Shown: one piece after another, positions 26,081 through 36,586 of the stretch
Layout of the letters: each line of letters begins with the position of its first letter
How positions within the stretch are numbered: the stretch's first letter is position 1
Source of the DNA: a bacterium
GTDB lineage: Bacteria; Desulfobacterota; Deferrisomatia; Deferrisomatales; BM512
Direction: 5' to 3'
NCBI GenBank assembly: GCA_004322275.1
Contig: SCTA01000019.1
Coordinates: 35,980-99,979 of the forward strand
DNA length: 64,000 bases
Translations under genes and position numbers: made by a program
The notes under the pieces: generated by a model
Database searches by the model: none
What the model was told of the DNA's origin: nothing
Seen by the model: the letters and a program-made list of their open reading frames with translations, nothing else

Positions 26081-26548
26081 TCAGACTCCGGCGCGAAGAA
26101 GATTTACGGTTTCGATCATCGCCATAGCGGCTTCCGAACCCTTGTTTCCGGCCTTCGAGCCCGCCCGCTCCACCGCCTGTTCGAGGGTGTCGGTGGTGAG
26201 GACGCCGAAGGAGACGACGGTTCCCGTCTGGAGGGAGACCTGCGCCACGCCCTTGGATACCTCGCTCGCCACGTAGTCGAAATGGGGGGTGGAGCCACGT
26301 ATGACCGCTCCGAGGCAGCAGACGCCGTCAAACTTGCCCGACTCGGCCACTTTTTTGGCCACCAGCGGTATCTCGAAAGCGCCGGGGACCTTGAAGACCT
26401 TTATCTGCGCGCTGTCGCCGCCGGTGCGGACTATCGCGTCTACCGCGCCCTCGACCAGCCTGTCGGTGATGAAGCTGTTGAAGCGAGAGACGACAAGGGC
26501 GAATTTCAGCCCCTGGCTCGAAAGTTTTCCTTCGACGAATGAGACCAT
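26081..26548 (-). CDS. ribH: 6,7-dimethyl-8-ribityllumazine synthase
   Basis: Penultimate enzyme of riboflavin synthesis. The 155-residue protein has [17 protein letters not shown], the VPGAFEIPL loop, [16 protein letters not shown] with the catalytic histidine, and [20 protein letters not shown] precedes the ATG. It lies between ribBA and nusB in a compact ribD-ribE-ribBA-ribH-nusB run. No FMN riboswitch motif was recognised upstream in this run. Confidence 0.95.
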   Translation of the reverse strand: MVSFVEGKLSSQGLKFALVVSRFNSFITDRLVEGAVDAIVRTGGDSAQIKVFKVPGAFEIPLVAKKVAESGKFDGVCCLGAVIRGSTPHFDYVASEVSKGVAQVSLQTGTVVSFGVLTTDTLEQAVERAGSKAGNKGSEAAMAMIETVNLLRAGV

Positions 26549-26558
26549 TTTTCCCTCG

Positions 26559-27755
26559 TTAAATCATATGTCCAAGTTTTTGCTTCTTGGTTGAAAGGTA
26601 GCGCTCGTTGTCGGGAAGGGGCTCGATGATTATCGGGACCCTGTCCACCACCTCTATGCCGTAACCCTCGATGCCGACGATCTTGCGCGGGTTGTTTGTC
26701 ATGAGGCGCATCTTCTTTACGCCGAGATCCAGAAGTATCTGGGCTCCGATGCCGTAATCGCGAAGGTCCGCGGCGAACCCGAGCTCCTCGTTGGCCTCGA
26801 CGGTGTCGCGCCCCTCGTCCTGAAGGGCGTAGGCCCGTATCTTGTTGACTATGCCGATGCCCCTGCCCTCCTGATGGAGGTAGACGATTACTCCCTTGCC
26901 CTCTTTTTTTATCATGCTCATCGCGGCGTGAAGCTGGTCGCCGCAGTCGCAGCGCTGGGAGCCGAAGACGTCGCCGGTCAGGCACTCTGAGTGGACGCGC
27001 ACCAGCACGGTCTCGTCCTCCTCCCACTCGCCCTTGACCAGCGCCACGTGGAGGAGGTTGTCCACGTCGTTTTCGTAGATAATCGTCTGGAATTCGCCGC
27101 CGAAAGCCGTGGGCAGCCGGGCGCAGGCGGCCCTTCTCACCAGGCACTCTTTGCGGAGGCGGTATTCTATGATGTCCGCGATGGAGACGATGGGGATGCC
27201 GTGCTCTTTCGAGAATTTCTCCAGCTCGGGCATTCTGGCCATCGAGCCGTCGTCCTTCATTATCTCGCAGATGACCCCGGCGGACTTTAACCCCGCGAGC
27301 CTCGCTAGATCGACCGACCCCTCGGTCTGCCCTGTGCGGACGAGGACGCCGCCGGAACGGGCGCGAAGGGGGAAGATGTGGCCGGGGCGGGCGAGGTCCT
27401 TGGCGGTGGTCTCGTCGGCGACGGCGACCTTTATGGTGTGTGCGCGGTCGGCGGCGGAGATGCCTGTGGTGACTCCCGTCCTCGCTTCGATGGAGACGGT
27501 GAAGGCTGTCTGGAAGGAGCTGGTGTTGTCGCGCACCATCGGGGGAAGGTCGAGAAAATCGCAGCGGGCTTCGGTCATGGCGATGCAGATGAGGCCGCGC
27601 CCGTATTTGGCCATGAAATTTATCGCCTCGGGCGTCACCAGTTCGGCGGCCATGGCGAGATCGCCCTCGTTCTCGCGGTCCTCGTCATCGACGATTATGA
27701 CCATCTTCCCGGCGCGGAAATATTCCAGCGCCTTTTCAACTCTCTTTATCGGCAT
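26559..27755 (-). CDS. ribBA: Bifunctional 3,4-DHBP synthase / GTP cyclohydrolase II
   Basis: Supplies both riboflavin precursors. Residues 1-200 are the DHBP synthase with [26 protein letters not shown] and the acidic loop; residues 205-398 are GTP cyclohydrolase II with the zinc site C-x10-CDC ([19 protein letters not shown]), [12 protein letters not shown] and [11 protein letters not shown]. Both halves look intact. The 398-residue length is normal. The start follows a weak AAGG. It is in the middle of the rib run on the minus strand. Confidence 0.95.
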   Translation of the reverse strand: MPIKRVEKALEYFRAGKMVIIVDDEDRENEGDLAMAAELVTPEAINFMAKYGRGLICIAMTEARCDFLDLPPMVRDNTSSFQTAFTVSIEARTGVTTGISAADRAHTIKVAVADETTAKDLARPGHIFPLRARSGGVLVRTGQTEGSVDLARLAGLKSAGVICEIMKDDGSMARMPELEKFSKEHGIPIVSIADIIEYRLRKECLVRRAACARLPTAFGGEFQTIIYENDVDNLLHVALVKGEWEEDETVLVRVHSECLTGDVFGSQRCDCGDQLHAAMSMIKKEGKGVIVYLHQEGRGIGIVNKIRAYALQDEGRDTVEANEELGFAADLRDYGIGAQILLDLGVKKMRLMTNNPRKIVGIEGYGIEVVDRVPIIIEPLPDNERYLSTKKQKLGHMI

Positions 27756-27782
27756 TCAGTCTTCAGCCTTTTTAGTCCGGGG

Positions 27783-28427
27783 CTATCCGAAGAAGCCCGC
27801 TTCGGCAAGTTTTTCCATGGTCAGCCCGCCCCCGGCGCGTTCCCGGCCGAGGAGCTTTTCCACGTATTTTCCAAGTATATCAGCTTCGAGGTTTACCGCT
27901 TCGCCCGGCTTTTTTCCGTCGAGGGTGGTCCGCGAAAGGGTGTGCGGTATCAGCGCGACCGAAAAGCCTTCGCCCGCAATCGAAGCGACCGTAAGGGAAA
28001 CTCCGTCAACGGCGACGGAACCCTTTAGCACAAGATAGCGCGAGACCTCCGGGGGCGCAAAGAAGGTCAGGGTCTCAAACTCGCCCTCCCTCTTACGGGA
28101 GAGAAGTTTTCCCGCACCGTCTACGTGGCCGGTGACGAAGTGGCCTCCGAGCCGGTCCATCGGCCGAAGCGCCCTTTCGAGATTGACTCCGGAGCCGGGG
28201 GAAAGCCCGCCGAGATTCGACTTTTTCAGGGTCTCGGGGCTCACGCCCGCCTCGAAATAATTATCGCCGATTCCGTCCACCGTCAGGCAGACCCCGTTGA
28301 CCGCTATCGACTCGCCGAGGATAAAATCAGCGGTCGGAAGGGAGGTCTCGAAGCGCATCTTCCTTCCCGAGGAGAGAACCTTCGAGGAAACCATCCTGCC
28401 CACGTCGGCGACTATTCCGGTGAACAT
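27783..28427 (-). CDS. ribE: Riboflavin synthase, alpha chain
   Basis: Dismutates two lumazine molecules to riboflavin. The 214 residues form two similar lumazine-binding barrels: [12 protein letters not shown] with [13 protein letters not shown] in the first, and [12 protein letters not shown] with [13 protein letters not shown] in the second. The N-terminal MFTGIV is nearly invariant in the family and supports the start, which has GGAG 7 bases upstream. It lies 4 bases after ribD, so the genes are likely co-translated. Confidence 0.95.
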   Translation of the reverse strand: MFTGIVADVGRMVSSKVLSSGRKMRFETSLPTADFILGESIAVNGVCLTVDGIGDNYFEAGVSPETLKKSNLGGLSPGSGVNLERALRPMDRLGGHFVTGHVDGAGKLLSRKREGEFETLTFFAPPEVSRYLVLKGSVAVDGVSLTVASIAGEGFSVALIPHTLSRTTLDGKKPGEAVNLEADILGKYVEKLLGRERAGGGLTMEKLAEAGFFG

Positions 28428-28431
28428 AAGC

Positions 28432-29532
28432 TTACTCCCCGATACGGCCGGTTACGTAGAGGTCTTCACCCGCGCGCGAAACCTCCACTTCCGAGAGCCC
28501 GACGGCGGCGGACATGAGCTTTGGTCCCTCGCCGGAGAACATCGGCACGCCTTCTCCCCCGAGCATCCGGGGCGAGTAGAAGAAATGGCACCTGTCCACC
28601 AGCCCCGCCGCAAGAAACTCCCGCGCGGTGCGCGCCCCTCCTTCGAGGAGAACTTCCATGCGGCCGAGAGAGTAGATTTTTTCCAGAACCGCCCTTAAAT
28701 CCATCGCGCCGCCGGTCCCCGCGCGAAACACCCTCGCGCCCTTGGCCGCGAGAGCTTCTTCCAGCTTCTTGTCAGCGTCCGGGGCGCAAAAGACGAGGGT
28801 GTTCCCCGCCCTGCCCTCCCCGAACATCCGGAGCGAGGGAGAGACCTCCAGCCTGCTGTCTATGACGGCCCGCAGGGTCTCCTCCTCTTCGCTCTCCGGA
28901 AGCCGGACGGTGAGTTTCGGATCGTCGCGGTTCGCGGTCCCGGCCCCCACCATCACCGCCCCGCACCGCTTGCGAAGGAGGTGAACCAGCCGCCTGCTCT
29001 CTTTCGACGAGACCCACTTCGAGTCTCCGGCGCTGGTAGCGATCTTTCCGTCCAGGGTGGCGGCAAGCTTTAAATGCACGAAAGCGCGCTTTTTAGTCAC
29101 CGAGAGGAAGAACCCCTCGTTCAGCCGCCCCGCCTCCTCCCGCAAAACCCCCGTCTCCACCTCCAGCCCCGCCGAGCGGAGCTTTTGAAGGCCGCTTCCG
29201 GCGACGAGGGGGTTTTGGTCTTCGATTGCGGCGACGACCCTTTTGATTCCGGCAGCGATTATGGCGTCGGCGCAGGGAGGAGTCTTGCCGAAGTGTGAAC
29301 AGGGTTCGAGGGTAACGTACATATCCGCCCCCCTCGCCTTTTCGCCCGCCCCGCGCAGCGCTTCGATTTCGGCGTGGGGGCCGCCGGGAAAGCGGTGATA
29401 ACCCCTGCCGACAACCGCGCCGTCCCTGGCGATTACCGCGCCGACGGCCGGGTTCGGAGAGGTCTTGCCTACACCCTTTTTCGCCAGTTCGAGGGCCAGC
29501 CCCATGTAAAGCTCGTCGGCCCTCCGGCTCAT
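28432..29532 (-). CDS. ribD: Bifunctional riboflavin deaminase/reductase RibD
   Basis: Converts the GTP cyclohydrolase product by deamination and side-chain reduction. The N-terminal deaminase (1-145) has the zinc motifs GPHAEIEAL and TLEPCSHFGKTPPCADAI. The C-terminal reductase (146-366) begins FVHLKLAATLDGKIATSAGDSKWV and includes VMVGAGTANRDDPKLTVR and LLEGGARTAREFL. Start and nrdR stop share a base (TAATG), which compensates for a poor ribosome-binding site. Length 366 is normal. Confidence 0.95.
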   Translation of the reverse strand: MSRRADELYMGLALELAKKGVGKTSPNPAVGAVIARDGAVVGRGYHRFPGGPHAEIEALRGAGEKARGADMYVTLEPCSHFGKTPPCADAIIAAGIKRVVAAIEDQNPLVAGSGLQKLRSAGLEVETGVLREEAGRLNEGFFLSVTKKRAFVHLKLAATLDGKIATSAGDSKWVSSKESRRLVHLLRKRCGAVMVGAGTANRDDPKLTVRLPESEEEETLRAVIDSRLEVSPSLRMFGEGRAGNTLVFCAPDADKKLEEALAAKGARVFRAGTGGAMDLRAVLEKIYSLGRMEVLLEGGARTAREFLAAGLVDRCHFFYSPRMLGGEGVPMFSGEGPKLMSAAVGLSEVEVSRAGEDLYVTGRIGE

Positions 29533-29981
29533 TATTTCAGAAGGTCCCTAAGGGTGGTCATGAACTCGTCGAGATCGCGAAAATCCCTGTAGACCGAGGC
29601 GAAGCGGACGTAGGCCACTCCGTCGAGGTTGCGAAGCTCCTTCATCACCGCCTCGCCGACCTCCCGCGTCTCGACCTCGCGCGCGCCCTTTTCCTGTATC
29701 TCGTGTTCGATGCGGTCGGCTATCTCCTGAATCGTCTGGGCGGAGATGGGCCGCTTCTCGCAGGCTTTCTGGAGGCCGGAGACTATCTTCTGCCTGTCGT
29801 AGGGTTCGCGGGAGCCGTCCTTCTTGACGAGAAGGGGCATAATCTCTTCCACCCGCTCGTAGGTGGTGAACCTCCGGTTACAGGCTTCGCACTCGCGCCT
29901 GCGGCGGATGACGTCGCCTTCCTTGGCGGTGCGCGAGTCAATGACCCTGTCGTGGTTTTCCTGGCAATATGGGCAGCGCAA
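29532..29981 (-). CDS. nrdR: Transcriptional repressor NrdR
   Basis: Zinc-ribbon/ATP-cone repressor of ribonucleotide reductase genes. The 149-residue protein has the N-terminal ribbon CPYC...CNRRF ([16 protein letters not shown] and REC-x2[12 protein letters not shown]) and the ATP cone from about residue 48 ([20 protein letters not shown]). The start is TTG with GGAGGTG four bases upstream. A matching operator pair lies before nrdJ at 20549-20596. Its place between the dCMP deaminase and ribD is common in related bacteria. Confidence 0.95.
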   Translation of the reverse strand: MRCPYCQENHDRVIDSRTAKEGDVIRRRRECEACNRRFTTYERVEEIMPLLVKKDGSREPYDRQKIVSGLQKACEKRPISAQTIQEIADRIEHEIQEKGAREVETREVGEAVMKELRNLDGVAYVRFASVYRDFRDLDEFMTTLRDLLK

Positions 29982-30014
29982 CTCACACCTCCAAAGGTAT
30001 CGTCGGTATCAGCT

Positions 30015-30455
30015 TCAAATTTTAATCAGTTCGACCCCCGCCTCGGTCAGCATGGCGAGGCTCATTTCGTCGGCGTAACCTTCCATGTAATAGACGCGGC
30101 GTATCCCGGCGTTGATTATCATCTTCGTGCAGATGATGCAGGGAAGGTTGGTGCAGTAGAGGTCGGAGCCCTCCATCGCCAGCCCGTAGCGGGCGGCCTG
30201 AATGAGGGCGTTTTGCTCGGCGTGGAGCCCGCGGCAGAGCTCGTGGCGCTGCCCGGAGGGTATCCCAAGCTGGTCGCGCAGGCACCCCACGTCGATGCAG
30301 TGGGAGACCCCGGAGGGAGCGCCGTTGTAGCCGGTGGCCAGCACCCTCTTGTCCCTGACCAGTATCGCTCCTACCTTCCTTCTGGTGCAGGTGGAGCGCT
30401 TCGCCACGAGGGAGGTTATCTCCGAAAAATATTCATGCCAGGAGGGACGGGGCAA
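30015..30455 (-). CDS. dCMP/deoxycytidylate deaminase family protein (ComEB-like)
   Basis: Zinc-dependent deaminase, probably dCMP to dUMP for thymidylate supply. The zinc ligands are visible in [18 protein letters not shown] and [16 protein letters not shown], with an extra zinc-like CTRRKVGAI and HCIDVGCL region as in dCMP deaminases. I place the start at a TTG at 30455 (146 residues, beginning [12 protein letters not shown]) with AGGA about 10 bases upstream. The frame remains open to 30524 but that extension overlaps glyA and looks non-conserved. It is followed by nrdR, consistent with nucleotide metabolism. Confidence 0.87.
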   Translation of the reverse strand: MPRPSWHEYFSEITSLVAKRSTCTRRKVGAILVRDKRVLATGYNGAPSGVSHCIDVGCLRDQLGIPSGQRHELCRGLHAEQNALIQAARYGLAMEGSDLYCTNLPCIICTKMIINAGIRRVYYMEGYADEMSLAMLTEAGVELIKI

Positions 30456-30469
30456 GTTCTCGTTTTCCT

Positions 30470-32176
30470 TCAGCAGATGCGCTCTGCCCGCATAAGGTGG
30501 GAGTAAAAGGGGAACTTTCTGCAAAGGTCCAGCACTTCGCCTCTCACCTCGGCCTCGGTTTTGGCGTCGCCCACGTTTTCAAGGACGCGGATGATGAGAG
30601 AGGCTATCTTGTCCATCTCGTCCACGCCCATCCCCCGGGTTGTGACTATGGGGGTTCCGATGCGGATTCCGCTGGTGACTGTGGGAGGAAGCTTGTCGTA
30701 GGGGACGGCGTTTTTGTTTACCGTTATACCGGCGCGGTCGAGGGATTTCTCCGCCGCGTCGCCGGTGAGACCCTTGCCGGAGAGGTCGAGGAGGAAGAGG
30801 TGGTTGTCCGTCCCTCCGCTGACCACCTCGAAACCGGCCTTCTTCAGGTTTTCGGCCAGAGACTGGGCGTTGGTGACTATTCTGGAGCCGTATTCCTTGA
30901 AGGCGGAGCCCATCGCCTCCCTGAAGGCGACCGCCTTGGCCGCGATGGTGTGGACCAGCGGCCCGCCCTGAAGCCCGGGAAAGACGGCCTTGTCCACGGC
31001 GGCGGCGTGAGCGCTGCGGCAAAGGACCAGCCCGCCCCTCGGCCCGCGAAGGGTCTTGTGGGTGGTCGAGGTAACTATGTCGGCGTGGGGGACCGGGCTC
31101 GGGTGGGAACCTCCGGCGACCAGCCCGGCGATGTGGGCCATGTCAACCATAAGGTATGCCCCGACGGAATCGGCTATCTTGCGAAAGCGCGGGAAGTCGA
31201 GGGTGCGGGAGTAGGAGCTTGCCCCCGCCACCACCATGCGCGGCTTCGCCTCCCTCACCAGCGTTTCCATCTTGTCGTAATCGATAATGCCGGTGGAAGA
31301 CTCGACGCCGTAGTGGAAGATGGAGTACTGGCGGCCGGAGAAGCTGACCTTCGCGCCGTGGGTGAGGTGTCCGCCGTGGGCCAGCGACATGGAGACTATC
31401 GAGTCGCCGTGGCCGAGGAGGGCGTAGTAGGCGGCCATGTTCGCGGCGGACCCCGAGATCGGCTGCACGTTGGCGTGGTCGGCCCCGAAGAGGAGCTTCG
31501 CCCGCTCAATCGCAAGCCGCTCGACCCTGTCGGAGTATTCGCACCCGCCGTAGTAGCGGGCTCCGGGGTAGCCTTCGGCGTACTTGTTGGTGAAGACGGA
31601 GCCCTGAGCCTGCATGACGGCTTCGGAGGCGTAGTTTTCGGAGGCGATGAGGACAATGGTGTCCTCCTCTCGCCTGACCTCTCCCTGAATCGCCTCGAAG
31701 ACGTCCGGGTCGGTGACCCCGAGGCAGCGGCCCGCCCCGTAAAGCCCTTCCATGTCGGCTATCTTGGCGATGCGCTTTTCGTGCCTGCCGCCCTCGAAGG
31801 CGGCGCTTCGCCATATGTTCACGAATTTAAGGGCATTCTCGGTGGAGGTTGTGCGGCCGCCGATGACGATCACGTTGGCGTCGTTGTGCTCTTTGGCCAT
31901 TTTTGCGCTGAATTCGTCGGCTACAAGCGCGGCGCGCACGCCGGGAACCTTGTTCGCGGCGATGGACATGCCGATGCCGGTGCCGCAGATCAGAATCCCT
32001 TTAAGGCCGGAATCCTCCGAGACCCTGCGGGCCAGTCTTACGGCGAAATCGGGGTAGTCCACCGATTCGGTGCCGGTAGTGCCGAGATCGACTACCGTCT
32101 CCCCCGTGCTCTCAAGGTGCCTCTTTATGGCCTCCTTGGCCTCGAATCCGCCGTGGTCGCTTGCGATGAGTAACAT
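30470..32176 (-). CDS. rpiB/glyA: RpiB-GlyA fusion: ribose-5-phosphate isomerase B + serine hydroxymethyltransferase
   Basis: One 568-residue open frame joins two enzymes. Residues 1-140 are RpiB: DHGG (7-10), C64 in [26 protein letters not shown] and [13 protein letters not shown], which is close to where free-standing RpiB ends. From about 142 the rest is serine hydroxymethyltransferase: [42 protein letters not shown], the PLP lysine K374 in [13 protein letters not shown] and [11 protein letters not shown]. All key residues of both are present and there is almost no linker. GAGGTAGG precedes the ATG. Separate adjacent rpiB and glyA genes are usual in related bacteria, so this is a true fusion or a base error at the junction. 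Confidence 0.9.
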   Translation of the reverse strand: MLLIASDHGGFEAKEAIKRHLESTGETVVDLGTTGTESVDYPDFAVRLARRVSEDSGLKGILICGTGIGMSIAANKVPGVRAALVADEFSAKMAKEHNDANVIVIGGRTTSTENALKFVNIWRSAAFEGGRHEKRIAKIADMEGLYGAGRCLGVTDPDVFEAIQGEVRREEDTIVLIASENYASEAVMQAQGSVFTNKYAEGYPGARYYGGCEYSDRVERLAIERAKLLFGADHANVQPISGSAANMAAYYALLGHGDSIVSMSLAHGGHLTHGAKVSFSGRQYSIFHYGVESSTGIIDYDKMETLVREAKPRMVVAGASSYSRTLDFPRFRKIADSVGAYLMVDMAHIAGLVAGGSHPSPVPHADIVTSTTHKTLRGPRGGLVLCRSAHAAAVDKAVFPGLQGGPLVHTIAAKAVAFREAMGSAFKEYGSRIVTNAQSLAENLKKAGFEVVSGGTDNHLFLLDLSGKGLTGDAAEKSLDRAGITVNKNAVPYDKLPPTVTSGIRIGTPIVTTRGMGVDEMDKIASLIIRVLENVGDAKTEAEVRGEVLDLCRKFPFYSHLMRAERIC

Positions 32177-32185
32177 AATCCTACC

Positions 32186-33427
32186 TCAACTGAATTTCTT
32201 GAAGAGCAGCGTGGCGTTGGTGCCGCCGAAGCCGAAGGAATTGGAGAGCACCGCCCTTACCTCGGCCTTTCGCGCGACATTGGGCACGTAATCGAGGTCG
32301 CATTCCGGGTCGGGCGTTTCGTAGTTCATGGTGGGGGGGACGATGGAGTCCCTGATGGCGAGAACCGAGAAGATCGCCTCCATTGAGCCGGCCGCGCCGA
32401 GGCAGTGGCCGGTGACGGACTTGGTGGAGCTTATCATGAGCTTCCCCGCGCGCTCGCCAAAGACCGACTTTATCGCCAGAGTCTCGAAATAGTCGTTCAG
32501 CGGCGTGGAGGTGCCGTGGGCGTTTATGTAGTCCACTTCCCCGGGCGTGACCCCTCCGGTTCTCATCGCCATCTTCATGCAGCGCGCCGCGCCGTCCCCC
32601 TGGGGGTCGGGCGAGGTTATGTGATAGGCGTCGCAGGTGGCCCCGTAACCGGCCAGTTCGGCGTAGATGGTGGCGCCTCTCTTTTGGGCGTGCTCCAGAG
32701 ATTCAATGATGAGAATGCCGCCGCCCTCGCCCATGACGAAGCCTTCGCGGTCCTTGTCGAAGGGCCTGCTGGCCCTCTCCGGCTCCTCGTTGCGGGTCGA
32801 AAGAGCGCGAAGGGCGTTGAAGCCGCCGACGCCGAGGGGGGTTATCGTCGATTCCGCCCCGCCCGCTATCGCAACGTCGATGTCGCCGCGCCTTATGGCG
32901 TGGGCCGCCTCTCCTATGCAGTGCGCGCCGGTGGCGCAGGCGGAGACGATGGACATGTTCGGCCCCTTCGCCCCGGTTTGCATAGCGACGTAGCCGGGAG
33001 CGAGGTTGACGATGACCATCGGTATGAAGAAGGGGCTGACTCTCCTGGGCCCTTCTTCATCGATTATCTTCTTCTGGCGCTCGATCTCGGGAAGTCCGCC
33101 GAGACCCGCGCCTATGTAGACGCCCACTCTCTCGGCGTTTTCCGGATCGACCTTGAAACCGGCGTCATCCAGCGCCATCGAAGAGCACGCGATGGCGTAC
33201 TGGATGAAGGTATCCATCTTTTTGACTTCTTTCCTGTCTATCCAGACGGTCGGGTCGAACCCCTTGACCTCGGCGGCGATGCGGGTCTTGAACCCGGAGG
33301 CGTCGAATTTGGTAATGTTGCCTACGCCGCTTTTACCCGCCAGACAGGCTTCCCACGTTGATTCCACATCGAGCCCCAGGGGCGAAACGCACCCCAGCCC
33401 GGTCACGACCACTCTATTGTCGGCCAC
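32186..33427 (-). CDS. fabF: 3-oxoacyl-[ACP] synthase II
   Basis: Elongating condensing enzyme of fatty-acid synthesis. From a GTG at 33427 with GGAGG six bases upstream it has 413 residues beginning [17 protein letters not shown]. The catalytic triad is visible: C164 in [11 protein letters not shown], the histidine in [11 protein letters not shown] and that in [17 protein letters not shown]. The longer frame starting 12 codons earlier lacks a site. It lies between acpP and the rpiB/glyA gene in the leftward fab cluster. Confidence 0.95.
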   Translation of the reverse strand: MADNRVVVTGLGCVSPLGLDVESTWEACLAGKSGVGNITKFDASGFKTRIAAEVKGFDPTVWIDRKEVKKMDTFIQYAIACSSMALDDAGFKVDPENAERVGVYIGAGLGGLPEIERQKKIIDEEGPRRVSPFFIPMVIVNLAPGYVAMQTGAKGPNMSIVSACATGAHCIGEAAHAIRRGDIDVAIAGGAESTITPLGVGGFNALRALSTRNEEPERASRPFDKDREGFVMGEGGGILIIESLEHAQKRGATIYAELAGYGATCDAYHITSPDPQGDGAARCMKMAMRTGGVTPGEVDYINAHGTSTPLNDYFETLAIKSVFGERAGKLMISSTKSVTGHCLGAAGSMEAIFSVLAIRDSIVPPTMNYETPDPECDLDYVPNVARKAEVRAVLSNSFGFGGTNATLLFKKFS

Positions 33428-33535
33428 GAGAATCCTCCATAAACCCGCCTTAAGCGGGTTCACTTAGGGAAGGGAGTCGCTTTGGGGCGGCTCCCCTCCC
33501 TAAGACAGGGTGAACATTGATCTTCCGGTAAGTCC

Positions 33536-33778
33536 TCAGCCTTCCAGCTTGGACTTGATGTAGCTTACCGCGTCGCCGACGGTGCGGATCTTCTCGGCGT
33601 CTTCGTCGGGGATTTCCTGGTCGAATTCATCTTCAAGGGCCATGACCAGCTCGACGGTGTCGAGGCTGTCTGCGCCAAGATCCTCCTGGAAGCCTGCTTC
33701 GAGAGTCACTTTCGCGATATCGACGTCAAGCTGCTCGGCAATGATCTTCTTTACGGTTTCTTCAATGTTCGCACTCAT
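33536..33778 (-). CDS. acpP: Acyl carrier protein
   Basis: An 80-residue acidic helical protein with the phosphopantetheine serine in [20 protein letters not shown] lies 5 bases before the ATG. It is placed between fabG and fabF, the classic arrangement. About 105 bases separate it from fabF and contain no other gene. It carries the growing acyl chain for FabH, FabF, FabG and FabD encoded around it. Confidence 0.97.
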   Translation of the reverse strand: MSANIEETVKKIIAEQLDVDIAKVTLEAGFQEDLGADSLDTVELVMALEDEFDQEIPDEDAEKIRTVGDAVSYIKSKLEG

Positions 33779-33808
33779 TTTTTACCTCTTCAAACAAATT
33801 TTGGGGCA

Positions 33809-34546
33809 TCAGGACAGGTAAAGGCCCCCGTTGACGTGAATAACCTGGCCGGTGATGTAGCCCGAAGCGTCGGAGGCGAGAAAGGCGACCATGTTCGCGA
33901 TATCCTCTCCCGTGCCCAACCGGCCAAGCGGAATCCTTGTTAAAAAAGCCGCCTTCTGCTCTTCCTTGAGGGCGGCGGTCATGTCGGTTTCGATAAAGCC
34001 TGGGGCGACGCAGTTGACGCGAAGCCCCTTTCCGGAATATTCGAGCGCCAGCGAGCGGGTAAGGCCTTCGAGGCCCGCCTTGGCGGCGCAGTAGTTCGGC
34101 TGGCCGGGGTTGCCGGTCGCCGCCACCACGCTGGTGATGTTGATTATCGAACCGCCGCGGTTCTTCAGCATCGGCCGGAGGAACGCCTGCACGCAGCGGA
34201 AAGCGCCGGTGAGGTTCGAGTCGATTACCGCGTCCCACTCTTCTTTTTTCATCCGCATCGCGAGATTGTCGCGGGTTATCCCGGCGTTGTTGACGAGAAC
34301 GTCCACCTTGCCCAGCGCCGCGATGATGTCTGAGGCTGCTTTCGTCACAGATTCTCCATCGGTCACGTCCAGGGCGAAGGGGTGAGTGTCGCCGCCCAGC
34401 TTCTGCGCCGCTTCCTTCGCCGAATCGAGGTTTCTGGCCGTCAGCGCGACCTTGGCCCCGAGACCCGCGAGCCTGGACGCTATGGAAAAGCCGATGCCGC
34501 GGTTGGCGCCGGTGACGAGGACTGTTTTCTGGCTCAGATCGATCAT
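33809..34546 (-). CDS. fabG: 3-oxoacyl-[ACP] reductase
   Basis: NADPH-dependent SDR of the elongation cycle. The 245-residue protein has the Rossmann loop TGANRGIGF, NNAG at about 88, and the catalytic site with the serine in IINITSV and the YCAAKAGLEGLTRSLA tyrosine-lysine pair (Y-x3-K). PGFIETDMT and the end GQVIHVNGGLYL are typical. Its ATG overlaps the fabD stop (TAATG). This is the ordinary beta-ketoacyl reductase, in contrast to the Y-x6-K enzyme at 17.6 kb. Confidence 0.96.
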   Translation of the reverse strand: MIDLSQKTVLVTGANRGIGFSIASRLAGLGAKVALTARNLDSAKEAAQKLGGDTHPFALDVTDGESVTKAASDIIAALGKVDVLVNNAGITRDNLAMRMKKEEWDAVIDSNLTGAFRCVQAFLRPMLKNRGGSIINITSVVAATGNPGQPNYCAAKAGLEGLTRSLALEYSGKGLRVNCVAPGFIETDMTAALKEEQKAAFLTRIPLGRLGTGEDIANMVAFLASDASGYITGQVIHVNGGLYLS

Positions 34547-35478
34547 TACAGAACCTTTATGCAGGCGTCGAGGGTCTCGGCGTTTTCTACGTTAAGGACC
34601 GCGGCTTTTTCCTCGATGCGCTTTATAAGGCCGCTAAGGACCTTGCCAGGCCCGACCTCTATGAAGGTGTCCGCCCCCATTTCGGAAAGAGCCTTAACGC
34701 AGCCCTGCCAGAGTACCGGCGAAAACACCTGCTTGCGGAGCAGTTCGGGTATCCTCGCCGAATCCGTATTCCTTTTGGCGTCCGCGTTGGCGACGACGGG
34801 GAATATGGGGGTTGAAAATTTTACCTTCGCAAGCTCACCGGCGAGTTTTTCGGCCGCCGGGTTCATCAGCGAGCAGTGGAAAGGCGCGCTGACTTCGAGC
34901 TTTACCGCTCGCTTCGCGCCGGCGGACTTGAGCGCCTCCGCGACCTTCAAAAGGGTGTCGGCGTGGCCGGAGATCACGACCTGGCCGGGGCAATTGTCGT
35001 TGGCCACCGCCGCGAGCTTGCCTCCGGTGGAGTGCTCGGCGCATATCGCCTCGACCCTGGCGGTGTCAAGGCCGAGAACGGCGTACATCGCGCCTTCTCC
35101 CACCGGAACCGCCTCCTGCATGAACTGCCCGCGCTTTTCGACTATTCTCACGGCGTCGGAAAATTCCATCGCTCCGGAGGCCACCAGCGCGGAGTACTCC
35201 CCGAGGGAGTGGCCGGCCATCGCTATCGGACGAAGCGAGACCCGCGAAGAAAGGGCGCGGAAAACCGCAACCGAGGCGGTGAGTATCGCCGGCTGGGTGT
35301 TCCAGGTGAGCGCCAGCTCTTCCCTGGGGCCGTTTTCTATGAGCGACGACAGGGGTCTTCCAAGGGCGGCGTCGGCCTCTTTGAAGACCGCCTGCGCTTC
35401 GCGGTATTGTTTAGCGAGTTCCAGACCCATGCCCGCGTACTGCGAGCCCTGGCCGGGAAATACCAATGCGTAAGTCAT
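34546..35478 (-). CDS. fabD: Malonyl-CoA:ACP transacylase
   Basis: Loads malonate onto ACP. From the ATG at 35478 the protein has 310 residues beginning MTYALVFPGQGSQYAGMG. The catalytic serine is in GHSLGEYSAL, the arginine in REAFR-like KRGQFMQEAV and the histidine in SAPFHCSLM. A TTG six codons upstream is an alternative start. Translationally coupled with fabG; fabH lies upstream. Confidence 0.95.
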   Translation of the reverse strand: MTYALVFPGQGSQYAGMGLELAKQYREAQAVFKEADAALGRPLSSLIENGPREELALTWNTQPAILTASVAVFRALSSRVSLRPIAMAGHSLGEYSALVASGAMEFSDAVRIVEKRGQFMQEAVPVGEGAMYAVLGLDTARVEAICAEHSTGGKLAAVANDNCPGQVVISGHADTLLKVAEALKSAGAKRAVKLEVSAPFHCSLMNPAAEKLAGELAKVKFSTPIFPVVANADAKRNTDSARIPELLRKQVFSPVLWQGCVKALSEMGADTFIEVGPGKVLSGLIKRIEEKAAVLNVENAETLDACIKVL

Positions 35479-35566
35479 CTTTTCCCACTCAGGCAATAAA
35501 GCGAATTACCCCGGTTTTAATCAGACGGTAATTCTAAAGGAGCGTCCGCCAAGGCGCAAGGCGATT

Positions 35567-36562
35567 CTACCAACCCACCACGGCTGCCACGGCGGTAGCC
35601 CCCGCGCCGAAGGCGTCGAGAAGAATCTTGTCGCCGGGCTTCACCCTTCCCTCCCTCACGGCTTCGTCGAGGGCTATCGGGATGGACCCGGCCGAGGTGT
35701 TGCCGTACTTGTGCACGTTGACGTAGATCCGCTCTCCCGGAATATCGAGTCTCTTTCCCATCGCCTCGATAATCCGGAGATTGGCCTGATGGGGTATCAA
35801 AAGGTCGATCCCGGAGGGCTCCATTCCCGCATCCTTCAGGGCTTCGTCGGCCATCGAAAGCATGGACCGGACGGCCATCTTGAAGACTTCGTTGCCCTGC
35901 ATCTTAAGGGTGTGGAGTTTTCCCTGCACGGATTCCAGTGAAGCGGGAATGCGGCTGCCTCCCGCGGGCTGGTTCAGAAGGGGCCAGGTGGAGCCGTCCG
36001 AGGAGGCAGCGGCGCCGAGTATCCCTCTGCCCTCTTCGGTGGTGGGGCCGAGGACTACGGCTCCGGCCCCGTCACCGAAAAGAACACAGGTGGAACGCTC
36101 GTCCCAGTCGAGCACCCGGCTCAGAATCTCCGCCCCGACGACGAGGGCGTGGTTGTAAAAGCCGGTGGAGATAAACTGGTTGGCTATCAGCATGGAGTAG
36201 AGGAAACCGCTGCAGGCGGCGCTGATGTCGAAGGCCATCTGCCCCTTGGTCCCGAGCTTGTGCTGCAGCATGACCGCCGTCGAAGGGAACATCATGTCGG
36301 GGGTGGCGGTGCCGACGATAATCAGGTCCAGGTCCGAGGGTTTGAGCCCCGCCGCGTCGAGAGCCCTCCGGGAGGCCCGAAGGCAAAGGTCGCTGGTAGC
36401 GTCGCCCGGGGCGGCTATGCGCCGCTCGCAGATGCCGGTGCGCTCGCGTATCCACTCGTCGCTGGTATCGAGAAACTTCTCGATATCCTTGTTCGTCAGA
36501 ATTTTTTCGGGAATATCCGACCCTGTGCCCAGAATCGCCCCCCGCCGGAGGTTTACGCACAT
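35567..36562 (-). CDS. fabH: 3-oxoacyl-[ACP] synthase III
   Basis: Initiating condensing enzyme that joins acetyl-CoA and malonyl-ACP. The 331 residues show the catalytic cysteine in ISAACSGFLYSM, the histidine in LLIPHQANLRII and the asparagine in HKYGNTSAGSIPIAL. The N-terminal GAILGTGSDIPEKILTN and TSDEWIRERTGI are typical. AGGACA lies ahead of the ATG. It sits between plsX and fabD as in many bacteria. Confidence 0.96.
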   Translation of the reverse strand: MCVNLRRGAILGTGSDIPEKILTNKDIEKFLDTSDEWIRERTGICERRIAAPGDATSDLCLRASRRALDAAGLKPSDLDLIIVGTATPDMMFPSTAVMLQHKLGTKGQMAFDISAACSGFLYSMLIANQFISTGFYNHALVVGAEILSRVLDWDERSTCVLFGDGAGAVVLGPTTEEGRGILGAAASSDGSTWPLLNQPAGGSRIPASLESVQGKLHTLKMQGNEVFKMAVRSMLSMADEALKDAGMEPSGIDLLIPHQANLRIIEAMGKRLDIPGERIYVNVHKYGNTSAGSIPIALDEAVREGRVKPGDKILLDAFGAGATAVAAVVGW

Positions 36563-36586
36563 ATTATGTCCTTTTATGTCCTTCGT

